In this document: piece after piece, positions 12,501 to 25,900 of the stretch
Layout of the letters: every line of letters starts with the position of its first letter
How positions within the stretch are numbered: position 1 is the stretch's first letter
Made by a program: the position numbers and the translations under genes
The notes under the pieces: model-generated
What the model saw: the letters and a program-made list of their open reading frames with translations, nothing else
Database searches by the model: none
Told to the model about the DNA's origin: nothing
Source: Enoplolaimus lenunculus
Taxonomy: Eukaryota > Nematoda > Enoplea > Enoplida > Thoracostomopsidae
NCBI GenBank assembly: GCA_030248215.1
Contig: JASANG010002126.1
Span: forward strand, 1-64,000
DNA: 64,000 nucleotides
Reading direction: 5' to 3'

Positions 12501-15500
12501 TTTTCATAAACAAAGCAACCACATATACAATCGTTACAATAATGCTCCGTTTATTATTTAAACGAAACAGCGTAATTTATCATCCGAGGTTAACCAATAC
12601 ATTGAACATGACATTGGTCACTGAATCAGGTGGAGATCGGGCCAAAACGCACGCGACTCCCGTCGGTACAACGCCCGCTGGCAAGTTTTGTATCGCGCGA
12701 CAACAACGTGAGTTGCATACTCTTTGGCAAGAATAGTATAATCCACTCTTGATAAAATACAACAGCCTGGAGCAGCAACTTGAATAAAAATTGTGAATCA
12801 AAGTAAAATAATTTTAATTATGTACACGAATTCAAAATATTTATTATATTTTCATAGCCACCCTGCATAAATGAATACCAGAACTGATCAGAAATGTGCA
12901 AAATTTTAAAAATTTCTATCTAAAACACGGGTATCACTTCAAGTAATTAACTAAGAATTGCGTATTAGCTATAAGTGATAATACCTTTTTAACAAGAACA
13001 GGAATTGAAATTATATCGAGTATAATGTGATTTAATAATCGCAGGATGTGTCTGTTTACCTGTCCAGCCAAAAGTATATGAAGCAAAGCGAGGCAAACTT
13101 TCTCATCATCCGACAGCTGAGACAGAATAATGGATGGATCAGATTCAGACGCTACCTTACCAGGCAGTGACCCTTAAAAACAAACGGCATTTAAAAATTT
13201 GAAGCATATAAAACCTTTCCAAGTTGAACCTTTCCAAGTTAATTGAAAATTAATTAGTAAGTGGATTTAATAAGTAGACCAGTGTTGCTCTCTAATCAAC
13301 ACTTTAACTATTTTTGCAGCAAAAACTCCTTTTAGCCCCATTTACACGTGCAAGTTTTTACAGCAAGAACTCGCAACTCCAATTTGCACGAAATACTTGC
13401 AGCTGCAAGTATTTGCAATTGTACATAACTTTCATTCTGAATATTGGCATGAATTTGTAGGAATGATTTGCAGACAACAGCAATAAATATCAAGCAGAAG
13501 CTACGAATGAATTACGTAATTCTTGGCGTATATTTATCATGAATAATTTGCCGCTGCAATTTCCCCGAAGGAATTTTCCAATAAAACTTGCAGTTGCAAG
13601 AAACTTTCACGCGTAAAACAGGCTTTGCTCAAAATTTCATGATTTGAAAATGCTTTCACACCGATATACTTTCCATTTAGTGCGAAATATCAAACAAGTT
13701 TTATATTCGAATTAATTTAAGCTTCCTGAATAAATTCAATAAGTCTGAATTAACGCATGAATTTCACTGAATTATTAGCAGCTGCATGAACTTTAAAGCA
13801 GCTTTGTGACCAAACGTGTTCATGCAAGTCGAACGTGCAAGTTTCTGCTGCAAACACTTGCTCATGTAAATAGGGGTTCACAGTCAGTAACTTGATTTCT
13901 AAAGCTAATGTAAAGCAGAAACACCGTTAATTATGACCAAGCGGCGAATTTCCTCAAATCATACATCTAACAACAGAACCGCGCATCAGGGATGGGCGGT
14001 CTCGGTTGAAAAAGTGAGACCGAGACTGATATCGTGACCCAAACTACCGAGACCGAGATAATTTTTAACCGTAACTAAAAATAAAACTAAGATTTTTCTT
14101 ACAAAATCTTGAACATTTTTTCTGCTGAGATTGCCATTTAATTCATACAATTAAACTAATACGTAATTTATCACTTAGGAATGGTACACGAACGCAAAGA
14201 TTGAAAACTGTCACAAAACTATCACCAACTCCAATTATAACAGACGTTGCACACATATGAAAATAAACTTAAGGGATTATACGCAACAGTCAGTGCCAAT
14301 ATTAATGAAAACATTACTTGTTGATCAACTCTATAAAAAGCTCGTTCACTTTACTTGTGCTGTACAATTTTACTTTACTTGTTTACTTCCCCATGTCCAT
14401 GCTTAATCTGACGCGTAAGCCTAAGCCATCCATGTCATAGTGTAATAAAACAATTACTGGCAAAGCTTGAGCCTTCTATTAAAACAGTTGCGTGGAGAAA
14501 AGTAAGCAAGTACCCAATTTTAAGTGTTTACGTGTATACATTTAGTCCAAAATACGAGCAAACCATTGCTACGCCCTTTGTTCAACTCAAACTAGCTCAG
14601 CTAATAGCAATTGTTTATCGCTTTTTCACCTCTTCGGTTTCGATTTGCAAACCTCTGAGACTCAGAAAAAGCGAGACCGAGATAAACGAAATCCCGAGAC
14701 TTGCAGAAACCGAGACCGTTCATCCCTGATTCATTGTCTACGATTTTCCCATAAACTTTCGACGAATAAATCAATCATACAAAATTCGGACTTACGCGCC
14801 CCTTCGGGCTTACATGCGCTCCCGCCAACTTACCTACAATCTTTTCAACACCAGCCATATTGACCAGTAACATTTCAAGCACAGACGCAACACGAACAGC
14901 GCCAGAATCCAATGCATCGACCAAAAGACGATCCGATACCAAACTGAGTGCACCCTGTGTCGCAACGGATAACAACAAACCACAAGTATGAATGTGCGCG
15001 TGTGTTTTCAAAAACACTGTGACGTAATTAGATTTTTTGGCAACAACTGCCCGATGTTCTGCCACACCGGAACCAGCGGTCGGTGATAGTAAAGCGTTGT
15101 TTGAACCGCGTCTCGCAGTATTATGCTTATGAACATCCTGCAGAAAAATAATCCATGAAAAATGAAACACTTGTCACACAAATGATAACAAGGACGTAGC
15201 TACTGGAAGGGGGTACATAAGTCACACATTGTTTTGTCATTTGTGTACAGGGATTATAGACATGGTACGAGTTTGAAACACAAGAAACCACCCTTTCGAA
15301 AGTTTTATAGAACGTGACCTTAATTTACAAGAGTGCAGTATTTGCATTTCTGTTAAGAATGAAATACGAAATTTTAAAATTACACAGCTAAGCGTGTGTT
15401 TCAATACTGCTAAAATATGATAAATGTGTTGCACTCGACGGGATGCAACTCAGTACCGATGTAGTGACAGAAACACCATTTTCAACGGTAAACTACATTC

Positions 15501-18500
15501 AACTCCACTAAGACTTAAATCCAACCTTGCTGCTTGCTGGATGCGGCGTCCGTTTATCAGTGACTACAACAGATGCGTCCACAATTGCGCGATACATTTG
15601 TTCAAGATTTGTTGTTGCCAGAATGAAAGGCGTTCCTTGAACATGAATTGCACGATTATAGAAACAGACTGCTGACAAACGGCATCCACGCATTGTTTCA
15701 AGTATCGCCAGTTGATTGAATGCATGCCCATTTGATGGACAAACACGTGCCGCGTGTAAATAATGCGATTCTGCAATCGCAAGTTGCTTCAAATAGCGCG
15801 CAACATCGCCTAGAAAACAGTAACAAACAATGTTATGAAAGAAGTTAGTATTTATTTATCAGGGTATACTCGGATATCCGAGTTTCGACTCTGCCGAAAA
15901 ATCGACACGCGGATTCGGCTTCGACATAATTGTCAGATATTCATTGTTAAAAAGTACAACTTAATTCCATATTAAACTATTATGACTGACTTTAACTTTT
16001 TGAGCAAAAACAAATAAACGCCTATGTGAGGAGTTTCGCTTTATATTAAGCAGACTAGCAGACTCCATGAGTGTATAATTTCAATTAAACCAAGGTTAGT
16101 ATGCCTCAAAGGTTACTTTGTAATAGATCAAATTTAGTCAGCGACTTAAGTATTTATTTAGCTTAAGTACGCTTTTAAAAAAGTTGTACTTAAGTAGGGT
16201 TCAGAAACCGAGCCAATGTTTTGCAATGTTTGGTTGGAAATGATACGTAGAAATACGTATATCACGAAAGGCAGACGCTGCTACGACATAAATTACAAAC
16301 AAAATCTCACCTAAATGGATCAGGAAAAATTGTGTCATGTGCAGTAAATTTTTTGCTTCCGCTTTTTTAACGCCAGAAAGTCCACCAAACGTCAACACTC
16401 CGACAGACTCCTGGAACGCGTAATTATTTCATATAACCAATGTTTACCTGTGCAATACTAAACAGCATTTAAATTAGCTCTTTGATTAGCACAAAACAGA
16501 ATAGTGCCTGCCTGAAACGGAAAACGACTTAAATCGTTTGTTGTTGTTGTTATAAAACGCATCTTTCTAACCGTTATTTGCCCAACTGTAGCTCTGTATT
16601 TTCATACCTCCTGCAGTTTAACTATAACAATTTAATCTTGATCATAGTTGCAATAGTTGATCTTCTTGAAAACATATCCTAAACTTGTGTCAGATGCAGT
16701 ACTCCTTTGTTTCCCGTCAAATAGTACTCACACAACTAGATTCATGAAATAGGCTTAGGCTTACGCGTAGGATTAGCGTTTAGCGCAGGCCTAGGAAAAT
16801 AATAAAACGCAACATGGAGCCGGGGCTATTGCCTCTTATCAAATGAACAGTGGCGTGGTTAGACTAAACAAGTAAGCTAGATGCTACAGTAATTTGAAAA
16901 TACATGCATAAATATGATAGCTTCTTAATAAATTAACAAACAACTTGCCGGCGCAATATATCCAGGTGGCGAAAAGCGATAAACTCGGCACATTTGGGTC
17001 AATAACCGTGTGAGAGTGCTAAATGTTGACGCTAGAAACACCGACAACATCGCGGCGTCGCATTCTCCTGATGAACCTCCACCTATACCACCAGAGCGAT
17101 TTTCTTTATTCGATACAACGCCAGATTCATTGGTTGTCGCCGTAGATTTCGCTTTTTTCGTGAGCAAATCAATACAGCTTTTGAAACAAATGTTCCATAA
17201 ATCTTGATCCAGTCGTTTTGCTGAAAAAAAACTACACATATTAATATTAATAATAAATAAATAAATAAATAATTATACTAATACTAATAAAACAAATTTT
17301 ATAGTGTATTGCAGCGATGTGCCGATTCGAAGTTTTGCTGACTGAAATCATGAAATATACCCAATTCTTCCTTAAAACACAGTCCAAACTTTTATGAGCT
17401 GCAGGCGCGGTCTCATAAGAGGTACCATTACAGAAAATTTGGCTAAACCTCTTTGAACAGCATGCATGATATCCGCCTCCCCCGAAAACAATCTTAGAAC
17501 CGCACTCGCTTTATTTACAGCGTAAAGCAGTCACAACTCACCAACAGCATTGTCAACATCTGCAATAATAAGTTTCTCGTACAACTTTTGAACTTCAAGT
17601 CGCGTGTCCCATGCAATACTGCCACAGGTTGCCTTTTGCATTTGGCCCTGTAACAAACAACACCAATTATGTTAATCATAAACAAAGGTTCACAATATTG
17701 TTCATAAAACAAAACTATCATCGCGTTCCCACACTTAATACCGGAAACGAAACCGAAAAACGGAAACTAGCGGATAATAACCTGCATTATGATTTTACTG
17801 TCACTGTTGCTAAAAACATTTGCTGGTATAACAACGAACAATACATAATATTGATACCAGGGCAGGGCGGTGCAAACTGAAATAACAACACCGAAAAACA
17901 AAAATATTGTCAAACCGTTAGTAAATTTGTGCAATTAAAGCGTTCAAAATTACAGCACCGTAGGAAAGCAACTCCATCAAGGGCACCTGTTTTATGAAAT
18001 GTTTCACTAAAAGGCGTCGAAAACTCATACAAAAATACCGGTGTTACAGCGTAATTCCCACCGGAAATGTTACTTTAAATTATTTAGCGATTTTAGAAAT
18101 TATTCAGATTTCAACTTTTTCGGAAAATTTCTTGACAAACTTTTTCGAAGACAGAGTCTTCGCACATTACAGTATTTACTTACAAAACCTGGACAATACC
18201 CATCTTGATTATGTTGAACTTAGAGAAATTGTGTGATTTAAAATGAGTTTGTGCGATCACTGATATATTTTAATCTAAATTTTGTTTCATCGGGGAAAAT
18301 ACGCGCAGTGCGCAAAGTTCTTTGAGCTAGCGTGTTTTTCCCGTTTGGAAAAAATAGTGCTAGCGCAAATTTTCCGGGGGCAAAGATTACGCTAGCGTAC
18401 TGCGTACTCTTCCCTGGGAAAAAATTACGCTGTAACATCGGGTCAAGAGACAGAGCCATATACATCGTTGAACCGTAGAATGTATGTACCTTTTTAACAT

Positions 18501-18540
18501 CCAGTTCTTGCAATATCTTTCCCATTTTGATTACAGTCAT
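7151..18540 (-). CDS. SMG7: SMG7, nonsense-mediated mRNA decay factor (8 exons, 2146 aa)
   Basis: Exons, 5' to 3' on the minus strand: 18540-18490, 17647-17542, 17220-16949, 16410-16311, 15809-15526, 15137-14834, 13172-13060, 12361-7151. All phases agree and give 2146 aa. SMG7 binds phosphorylated UPF1 through an N-terminal 14-3-3-like TPR domain and recruits mRNA decay (CCR4-NOT). Residues 1-410 follow human SMG7: AKRLDQDLWNICFK (53-66), HLGDVARYLKQ (175-185), AESHYLHAARVCPSNGHAFN and NQLAIL in exon 5, FLKTHAHIH in exon 6. The phosphate-binding Lys66 and Arg163 of human SMG7 appear here as Lys66 and Arg181. The end carries SYSLFDSPWS, like human YSLFEGTPWS. The tail is huge (human is about 1137 aa), with a 17-residue poly-Gln, Thr and Asn runs and many Gln-rich blocks. 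Intron 3 has a GC donor. The exon 5 end (AAG|GTTGGA) is the least certain junction; an in-frame GTT|GTAGTC donor lies upstream. Confidence 0.93.
9488..9539 (-). repeat. CAA/CAG repeat encoding poly-Gln in SMG7
   Basis: Plus-strand (TTG)n(CTG)n, read on the minus strand as mixed CAG and CAA codons, encodes 17 consecutive Gln preceded by HHH. It lies inside the last SMG7 exon and is likely length-polymorphic. Confidence 0.9.
10535..10622 (-). repeat. Trinucleotide tract encoding poly-Thr and poly-Asn in SMG7
   Basis: Plus-strand (ATT)n then (AGT)n encodes, on the minus strand, a Thr-rich run followed by seven Asn and a mixed Thr/Asn stretch, within the last SMG7 exon. It interrupts no conserved domain. 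Confidence 0.85.
13334..13877. mobile_element. MITE, CCCCATTTACACGTG family, in SMG7 intron 6
   Basis: The left end AGCCCCATTTACACGTGCAA and the right end (complement of CACTTGCTCATGTAAATAGGGGT) are inverted repeats. The interior is rich in CTTGCAGCTGCAAG-type short palindromes. A second, shorter copy lies at 44787-45084. Confidence 0.65.
13987..14728. mobile_element. hAT-like MITE, CAGGGATG...GGTCTCGG family, in SMG7 intron 6
   Basis: The left end CAGGGATGGGCGGTCTCGG and the right end CCGAGACCGTTCATCCCTG are near-perfect inverted repeats. The flanking 8-mers do not match, so this copy may be old or rearranged. Relatives: 21388-21753 and the fragments at 23440 and 57130-57176. Confidence 0.7.
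15861..15960. repeat. Fragment of a CAGGGTATAC...GGATATCCG element in SMG7 intron 4
   Basis: CAGGGTATACTCGGATATCCG matches the left end of the elements near 26020 and 38270. No right end is visible here. Confidence 0.4.
18038..18442. mobile_element. MITE with CCGGTGTTACAGCGTAATT ends in SMG7 intron 1
   Basis: CCGGTGTTACAGCGTAATT at 18038 returns inverted as AATTACGCTGTAACATCGG ending at 18442. The 405-bp interior has further CGCTAGCG-like palindromes and no ORF of note. No clear target-site duplication. Confidence 0.6.
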
Positions 18541-19982
18541 TATGAAAACACTTTTCAGCCCCGCGTAACAGATAAGTATACCTGCATACTAAAAATCTCG
18601 AAATAAAAAATGCTACAGAACACGATGTGACCAATTTAAAAGCTTATAAGGTAGAATACCTGTAACGTTGCGCTATATACTTTTCTGTGCCGCGCAATGT
18701 CACGCGTCACTAAAAACAACATAACGTGGTGTGAACTCCTGCGCGTACCACACCAACTTTAACCCGGACCAGGAAAAACTAGGTAAGCAGAAAAGATACT
18801 GTCTGACTTATCGCTCGAGTTACGATACAACACAACTTGCAGAAATTGCGAATGCATAACCGTTTATTACATAGAAAATATCTATACAGTAGTGGTAAGC
18901 CAACCATATTGCCAGGTATCAAGACGATATTAATAACATTTGCAACATTCATGCAGCATTCATATAGTAATTTCTATTTAAACTATACAGAAAAGTGACT
19001 TCGGTGCAAACTTAATGTATTCAGTGGTTTGGTTTCCAATGTTTCCTACAATTCAGATTAGCATGAATGAGCCTAGATACCGTATCATACTACTACACAA
19101 AATTTGATGCAAACAAAAACGCAAACCGTAGCGATGCAACTGCAGACACCTAGCAAAAATACAATACATATTCACGTATCACGGCGAAACTCAGCGTCTA
19201 CAGTGCGAGAGATTCCGAATTGAATGCCAACTCAATCTGCATCTTTCCAACACAAACTACAAAGCTTTAAATGAACAAAGGTTTAAACAAAATATCAATA
19301 ACGCAAACTAAAATTTGACCAGTAACCCAATTTTACTCTACTTGTACAACGTTTTCTATTACGAACATGTTCACATTCTCGCCCGAAGGCTTTAGTAGTC
19401 ACGCATAAATGCTCACTGAAAACATAATTACCCTGTGTCATTGTTGCCAATTTACTAAACGAAAATATGCTTCCAACTACTACACATCTTACTCTTCGAC
19501 CCATGTAAAAATCGGGGGGGGTGAAAAGTTTTTCTGCGGATTTGCAATAGAGTAAACTTTAATGATTAAGACTAATTAGTCTTAAACTAACGCTTAGGTA
19601 TAAGCTCATCTTTAGGCTTATACTGTAAGCAAAATGGTTTATTGCTGTTACGGCCTTGCTCTATACATTGGAAGACTCTACAAATATAGCTGTACTGTTA
19701 CATTTCGTCAATCTTAACAGTTCCAGCAGAAATATTGTATCTTTCAATATTTTTAGATGTCCGGCATAGTAAGCGAATCATTTTACGGCGCCGAAAGATA
19801 CCGTACACCAAATTTATAAAGAAACATTTCTGACTTGCTACACTATCTGTGGCGGCACGACGTCCCACGAAAAGTATACCACCACCTATAGACCATTTTT
19901 GTAGTCTATATAAGTTACATAAAAGAAAATTTTGGCATACTCACTTGACTCTTTTATATTTGACATCAACAACTCGTAGTTA
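18541..19982. other. Spacer between SMG7 and PPP4R2
   Basis: This 1.4-kb stretch lies between the PPP4R2 stop and the SMG7 start, both genes running leftward. It should hold the PPP4R2 3' UTR and the SMG7 promoter or 5' UTR. A plus-strand TTTATT at 19638-19643 reads AATAAA on the minus strand and is a candidate PPP4R2 polyadenylation signal, about 340 bp past the stop. A TTAGGC-type repeat overlaps it (about 19515-19675). No further gene recognised. Confidence 0.5.
19515..19675. repeat. Diverged TTAGGC-type MITE copy
   Basis: Shows GAAAAGTTTTTCTGCGGA, AACGCTTAGGTATAAGCTCA, TTTAGGCTTAT and GTTACGGCCTTGCTCTATAC in the same order as the copy at 55308-55470. The TTAGGC units are degenerate. Confidence 0.5.
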
Positions 19983-22900
19983 TCATTTGTCACCACAAAT
20001 TGTCTCCACATCTTTCTCAGAGCTTGTATCTTGCGCCGCGTCTGGTAAACACTTTGTACTATCACCGTTCCTGGTGTTATTTAATTTGCTTCCCTGAATC
20101 GAGAGATCGTTCTGTTGAGTGTCTTCCAACTCACTCACCGACTTGTTACAATTTCGTTCACCGAACGGAATGTTATTTTCGCAAGTAGTCGAATTATCTT
20201 CCGTTGTGTCAGTACTTGAATTCTCATCGTCACAAGGGACTATCGCAACTGATTCACAGTTAGTTTGACAGCTTTCACTCGTCTGCTCGCTAATCATCCC
20301 GCTCCTACTTTCTGAATCTTTATCAACAGCGTTGTTGGGATTGTCTTCAATGTCTGTTTTTTCAACCTGTTCTTGTGACATAGACTCGGCTGTAGCACCC
20401 TGCGTCTCTTTCTGTACGAACGCCGAGGTGTCAGTCATCTGTTGACTTGTTTTACGATCGCATTCAATCTGTTTGCAGTCTTGTGCACTACTATTATTTC
20501 GCGATTTATTCTCTGACTGACAAGTAGTCTCAGCAGCGTTTTCGCGTTCACAACCTTGCACTACTGTTTCACTTTCAGATTCAGATGCGTTCTTTCGCGA
20601 CTCGCCTGCTACAGTTTCCCCATCAACAAATGACGGTGCAGCTGTATCAGTTCCGTCATCTTCCAAACCCGGACTGTCTGTTGCGGTTTGTTCTTCTTCA
20701 CACATACGAGTTCTGTTTGAATTTCCATCATCCTCGCAATCCCAATCCGTCTTGTTCACAGCAACATCATCATCCATTTCAACTTCTGAGCTATCGTTAC
20801 TATCGTCGGCAGCGCATACGACAATAGGGCTTGCAGCATCGTCGCATTCTCGTTTGTTATTTTCAAGCTCGTCATCAGGATTCCTTCCCCGGATATCGCC
20901 CCCACCCTGGCCTCCATGAGTCTGATTCCCGTGTTCCTGACATACTCGCCTGGGTTCGTCGCCAAGCGCCAATGCAAAATTAGTCGGCAAATCGCCTCGA
21001 ACTGGGGGATTGGTCGCTAAACTGACCAACTGGGCAAGTGGATGGTCCTGAACGGCGGTGTCAGACTGGTTCCCGCTGCAACTGAGTGAACTATTGTCTG
21101 GTCGTTGCCCAGCGGCAGAACCGGGTGATTCAATCCGAGATAGCAACGATTTCGAATGCTGAATGCCTTCACTAGCGGCATTATTTGCTTCAAAACCATT
21201 ATCACTAGTGCGTTTAAACGATTTTCGATGCGTCATTTCATTTCCGGTATTGGTGACAATCAACGATTCAACTGGTGATCCAGTGGCAGCAGCTGTTCGA
21301 GCTCCCATTGAAAACGCCAACTCAACTGAGGGTAAACGGCCTAAAAATACAACAAATTAAGATGTAAAGCGCGGTTGTATCAAACAGCAGGGATGCGCGG
21401 TGTCGGTCAAAGTCCAAGACCCCATACCAAGACTTCTGGGTCTCGGTCTCGGCCAATGTTAGACCGTTACCGGAAACAAAAATAATTTTTTCCAGCAACG
21501 GTTTTGAATGTTTAGTCGTACGTCTGCGCTGTTCTTGCATAATATATTGTATCTGCTCATAATTGCCGGTCAACTTATAATACAAAAAATTCACATCTAA
21601 AAATCAACAAATGCAATTGACATTTGTTTATTGCGAACTTGAGCAAAAACGGGAACTTGTTTTTTTCTGTTTGAAACTTACCGAGACTCCATAAAACGAG
21701 ACTACGACCGGCCAAATACGGAGACTTGAAAAGACAGGGACCGCGCATCTCTATCAAGCAGGGTACAACTGGATATCAAGACATAAAGGAACAGGATACT
21801 TGAATATCCGGCTCCGAAATTTCGACAAAAATAAAACTTAATCACGCGAATTTAGTATTATATACTGCTTATATATAATTTGTTATGCGTACGTTTACTC
21901 CTACACGTATTTTGGTAAAAATCGAGTTTCATGGTATACTTATTTCCGTCATTTCGAACAAAAATCACTGCAAAATATTGCAATTTTACTCATAAATCAC
22001 TAGTTTAATATTAGTTATGTTATACTTTTCATCAATAAATGTTCGAATGTCCGGTAACATCGTCATATCAAGCATATCTAAGCATATGAGATATGTCCAA
22101 CAACTGAATTATCGTAACAACGGTTTGTAGATTATAAAGTCTGTTATATTGTCACTAGGTTTCAAATTTCAGTATACTACTAGATTTGGATAAGACTGCC
22201 TACAATTCCATATTGTGGTTTTAAAAATAACCATTTACCTGTACGTGGGCGCATTTGATCAATTTGAAAAACACGACAACTATCAAAGGAATCCTCTTGT
22301 TGTCGTCGCTCGACTGTTCCAGATTTTCCTCCTCGCGCAGCACCCAGGCCAGATGTAGTACCTGCATCTTTCAACGCATGTTTACTCCTTTGAGCATTGC
22401 CAACATTGCTTATAGTTGTTGCATTATCATTTTGGGTATCTTCACTCTTGTCGAGTTTGCTATCACCGGGCAACGTTTGATACTTGTTACTTGATTTCGG
22501 CTCGTTGTGAAAAGGGGTAGCTTCTGTTGTGTCATCGCTGGACACCTTTGAGTCCGTGCTTTTAACTTGCTTACCGTCAACGACAGTTTTTTGTATTTCA
22601 TCTTTGCCGTCATTGCTCATTCTTATACCCTTCATGTCCTCATCACACCCTTCCTTAGAATCCTCTCCAGTATATCCAATACGCTCCACAGTTTGTTCGC
22701 AACTGTCCATAATGTCACATCCTTCGATAACAGCTTCCCCTTGTCTACTTAGTTTGCCAGCTGAATTCGTGTTAGGTTTATCTTGATCCCCGTCAGTTTC
22801 TTCAGACTTCGGGTGACCACTCTGGTTACAGTCACTGGATTCTTCTGACCGCCATTCGTCGCTATTCTCCTTTATAACTCCAGTATCACAGGTTGGTCCA

Positions 22901-25900
22901 GAATTTTGACATCTTTCAGACTCTAAGATTACACCATTTTGATCTCCGTCACAGTCAACGTCCAGCTTAGCTCGTTTTCTCGGGCTTCCAGAATCATCTT
23001 CGTCATTTTTTCTGTCAAAACTATCATCCACATAGCTAGTTTGTACACCGCTAGTACTCTCTGAACTCACAGATAGCACATCAGCTGCCGAGTTTGCCTT
23101 TCTACTAGGCTGCAGCTTAGTTTCACTGTCGCTTTGCTGCGTTTTGTTCGCCACTGCATTTAAGCCACAGACTTCGTTTTTAGCATTCTTGCTCAACCTC
23201 TCGCCGCCAGTGTGTGCGCTGTTTGTCACTCTATCAGATTTCTTTGATTTGGCGTCGTCATCAGAGCCTATTGCTGTTGATGTTTTCAGCTGTACCATGG
23301 AATGCTAAAATCAAGGACCAACCAATTTAGCTAATGGAGTTTATAATAAAGAAAAATATATAATGTTAATGCTGCAACAGGATACCAGAATATAAAATAG
23401 ACATTTATATTACAGTCGGTCGGTTAATATCTGCCTTGAGATCGGGTGGCGGCGAAGCTGCAGTGGTTTGCGGCCTCGGACAAAAACGGAGACCCGAGAC
23501 CGAGACCCGACAACCGAGACAGTTTGGTCTCGGTCTCGGTCAATTTTTTACCGTTACCGAGCATAAAAATAAATTTTTTTTATCAAAAGTTTTGAATGTT
23601 TTTTCGTACTACTGCGTCCTTCTAGAATAATAAAATGTTGTATCTGCTCACAAAAATTACCGCAAAATTTGCTAATAACAATATTACTAAAAACAGTAAA
23701 AAATTTATACTCAAACATCAACAAATACAACTGACGTCGTATGTATATTGTGAACGTTGAGCAGAAAAAACTTATTGTGAACGTTGAGCAGAAAAAAACG
23801 GGAATTTGTCTTTCTCCTTTTGTTTGGGTTTCACTTTTATTCTACACCGAAATTTAGATTTTTTCAGAAAATATATGGCTGCAATCCGACCAAAGCTGCT
23901 AAATTTCATTATTAACGGGTAAATATCTAAAATTGATAGCTTAACAGTTAGGCTTGCAATCAGCACGTCATATTATCGCTAAGAAATACTTTCAAAGAAA
24001 AATACACCTAGTCTTATCTTGCACAAATGTTACCTGCGAATCGTCTTTACGAATGCATGTGATTGGACTATTTACCGGGCTTCCGCTGTTACGATCACTA
24101 CTGCTGAATGTCCCATTTTCAACCACTGAACTATCAATTAATTCGTCTTCGATAGCATCTGAAACAAAAATGAAAACGTTCGTTTGTTTGCAGCATTGAT
24201 ATTGTGGCAGATAGTTTGGTGTTGACTACATCTGGAAAGTATATGTACCAGGAAGCAAAAACAAAATCATTTTTCACTGTATATCGGGCCTATGTTACTT
24301 TTAGATAAGTAGCTGTAGATGTAAAAATCATGCCAAATTTGCAGCAGACTTACGATCGTTTTCGTTTTCCGGCTCTCCATTATAATACACATCGCCGTTC
24401 ATCGCAATAGGATGAGGGGAAGCCGCTGACTTCATCGTTGACTGAACAGCATGACGGATCGCTGGAGCTCCGGTTTCACTAAATACACAATCAGTTCCAG
24501 ACTTAGTATTATTCACACTGGGTATACAATAGCGGTTGTGCTATACTATTTTATTGCCGGTTGGTGCCGACTGGCGCAGTCAGGCGACCAGAGGACACCG
24601 CACGATAAATTTAGCGGAGTTCCAACTCGTATTTGTTGAAATATAAGCACCAAATCCAAAATTTGGCCGCTACTACTTTCAATTCACTTGCCTGACCGCG
24701 TAATGTATGTAGCCTAAAGATCCATACACGCGATGCACGAATACCAGAATCTAAAATTTGCTAAAAATGTGCAAAATTCGAAACAACATAAGACTAATAA
24801 ACAATTCATTACCGTTGGCCATCTGGACCGACACACGTCACCACAAATATATTCTGAAACAAAAAATGCTAAGCAAAATCCGTGAAATAAAGTTCTTAAT
24901 CTTATTCAGTTAAATTTGTGTCTGACGCTTTGCTGCAAAACATGTAGCAATATTTTGCGAATAGGCTATACAAAATCGTTTAAACCGAACTACGACAAAG
25001 CAGTCGTTCCAAAACTCATACGGAAAATCTGAGACAATAAAATTTATCTTTTGAGCAGGCGGATTCGTTAAAAGCGTTGAGGCATGAATTCTGATACCAA
25101 TCATAAATCGAATGCTTTAACTAAGATATCGCCTTCCGGTAAGTGCGTTCAAACTTTATGTACGTACCTTTTCCAGAGCACGTAAAAATTTATCAGCGCG
25201 TTTGTAGTGTTTGGTCGGCGCAATTAACAGCTCGCATAAGCGTTGAATCGTGAACGGAGTCCTAAAACAGTTCCAATCTTCTTAAGAAGCTAAATAATAC
25301 AATTTTAAGTAATACTTCCAATTTCCAAACCAATTTTCTGAATGTCGACATGACGGATTTTTGATTGATAACCTGTTGTAGTTAACATGTGACAATGGCG
25401 TTCTACCAGTTTAAATCCAAAATACTCCTCGATAACAACTGTTTTCACATCAGTCATTAAACTTTTAGTACATAATTTATCCTCCAACAAAACATAAAAT
25501 CTTAAATAAAAAGTGTTCCACTGAACAGAATTCCTATTCGATTTCCAACATGATGCAATTCCGTCCACATCTTGGGTGCCAGAATGCGACAAAAATCCAC
25601 ACCATATGCAATAAACATCTCTAGCGCGAACCGAAAAATATACGTAACAACATTGCTAAACTTTCTGTTTGCTGATGACAATAATATTCACAAGGCGCTT
25701 CTGACGTTTTTGTTTTACAAATCAATTACAATACATACGCACCCGTCAAAACTATCGGCTGTCGTCAGAATGCGACTCATCATAGTCTCGGCCTTGATGT
25801 CTTCCACGTTTGGAACAGGAGGCAAATGATCAAAAGGCGCTGTTTCAATCATCATTCGCATAACAGATGCGAGTTTGTATTGAAACACTGGTCGAAGCAA

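Noticed and set aside
14775-15170. 131-aa minus-strand ORF as a separate small gene
   Set aside because: Its central part is SMG7 exon 6; the ends read into introns.
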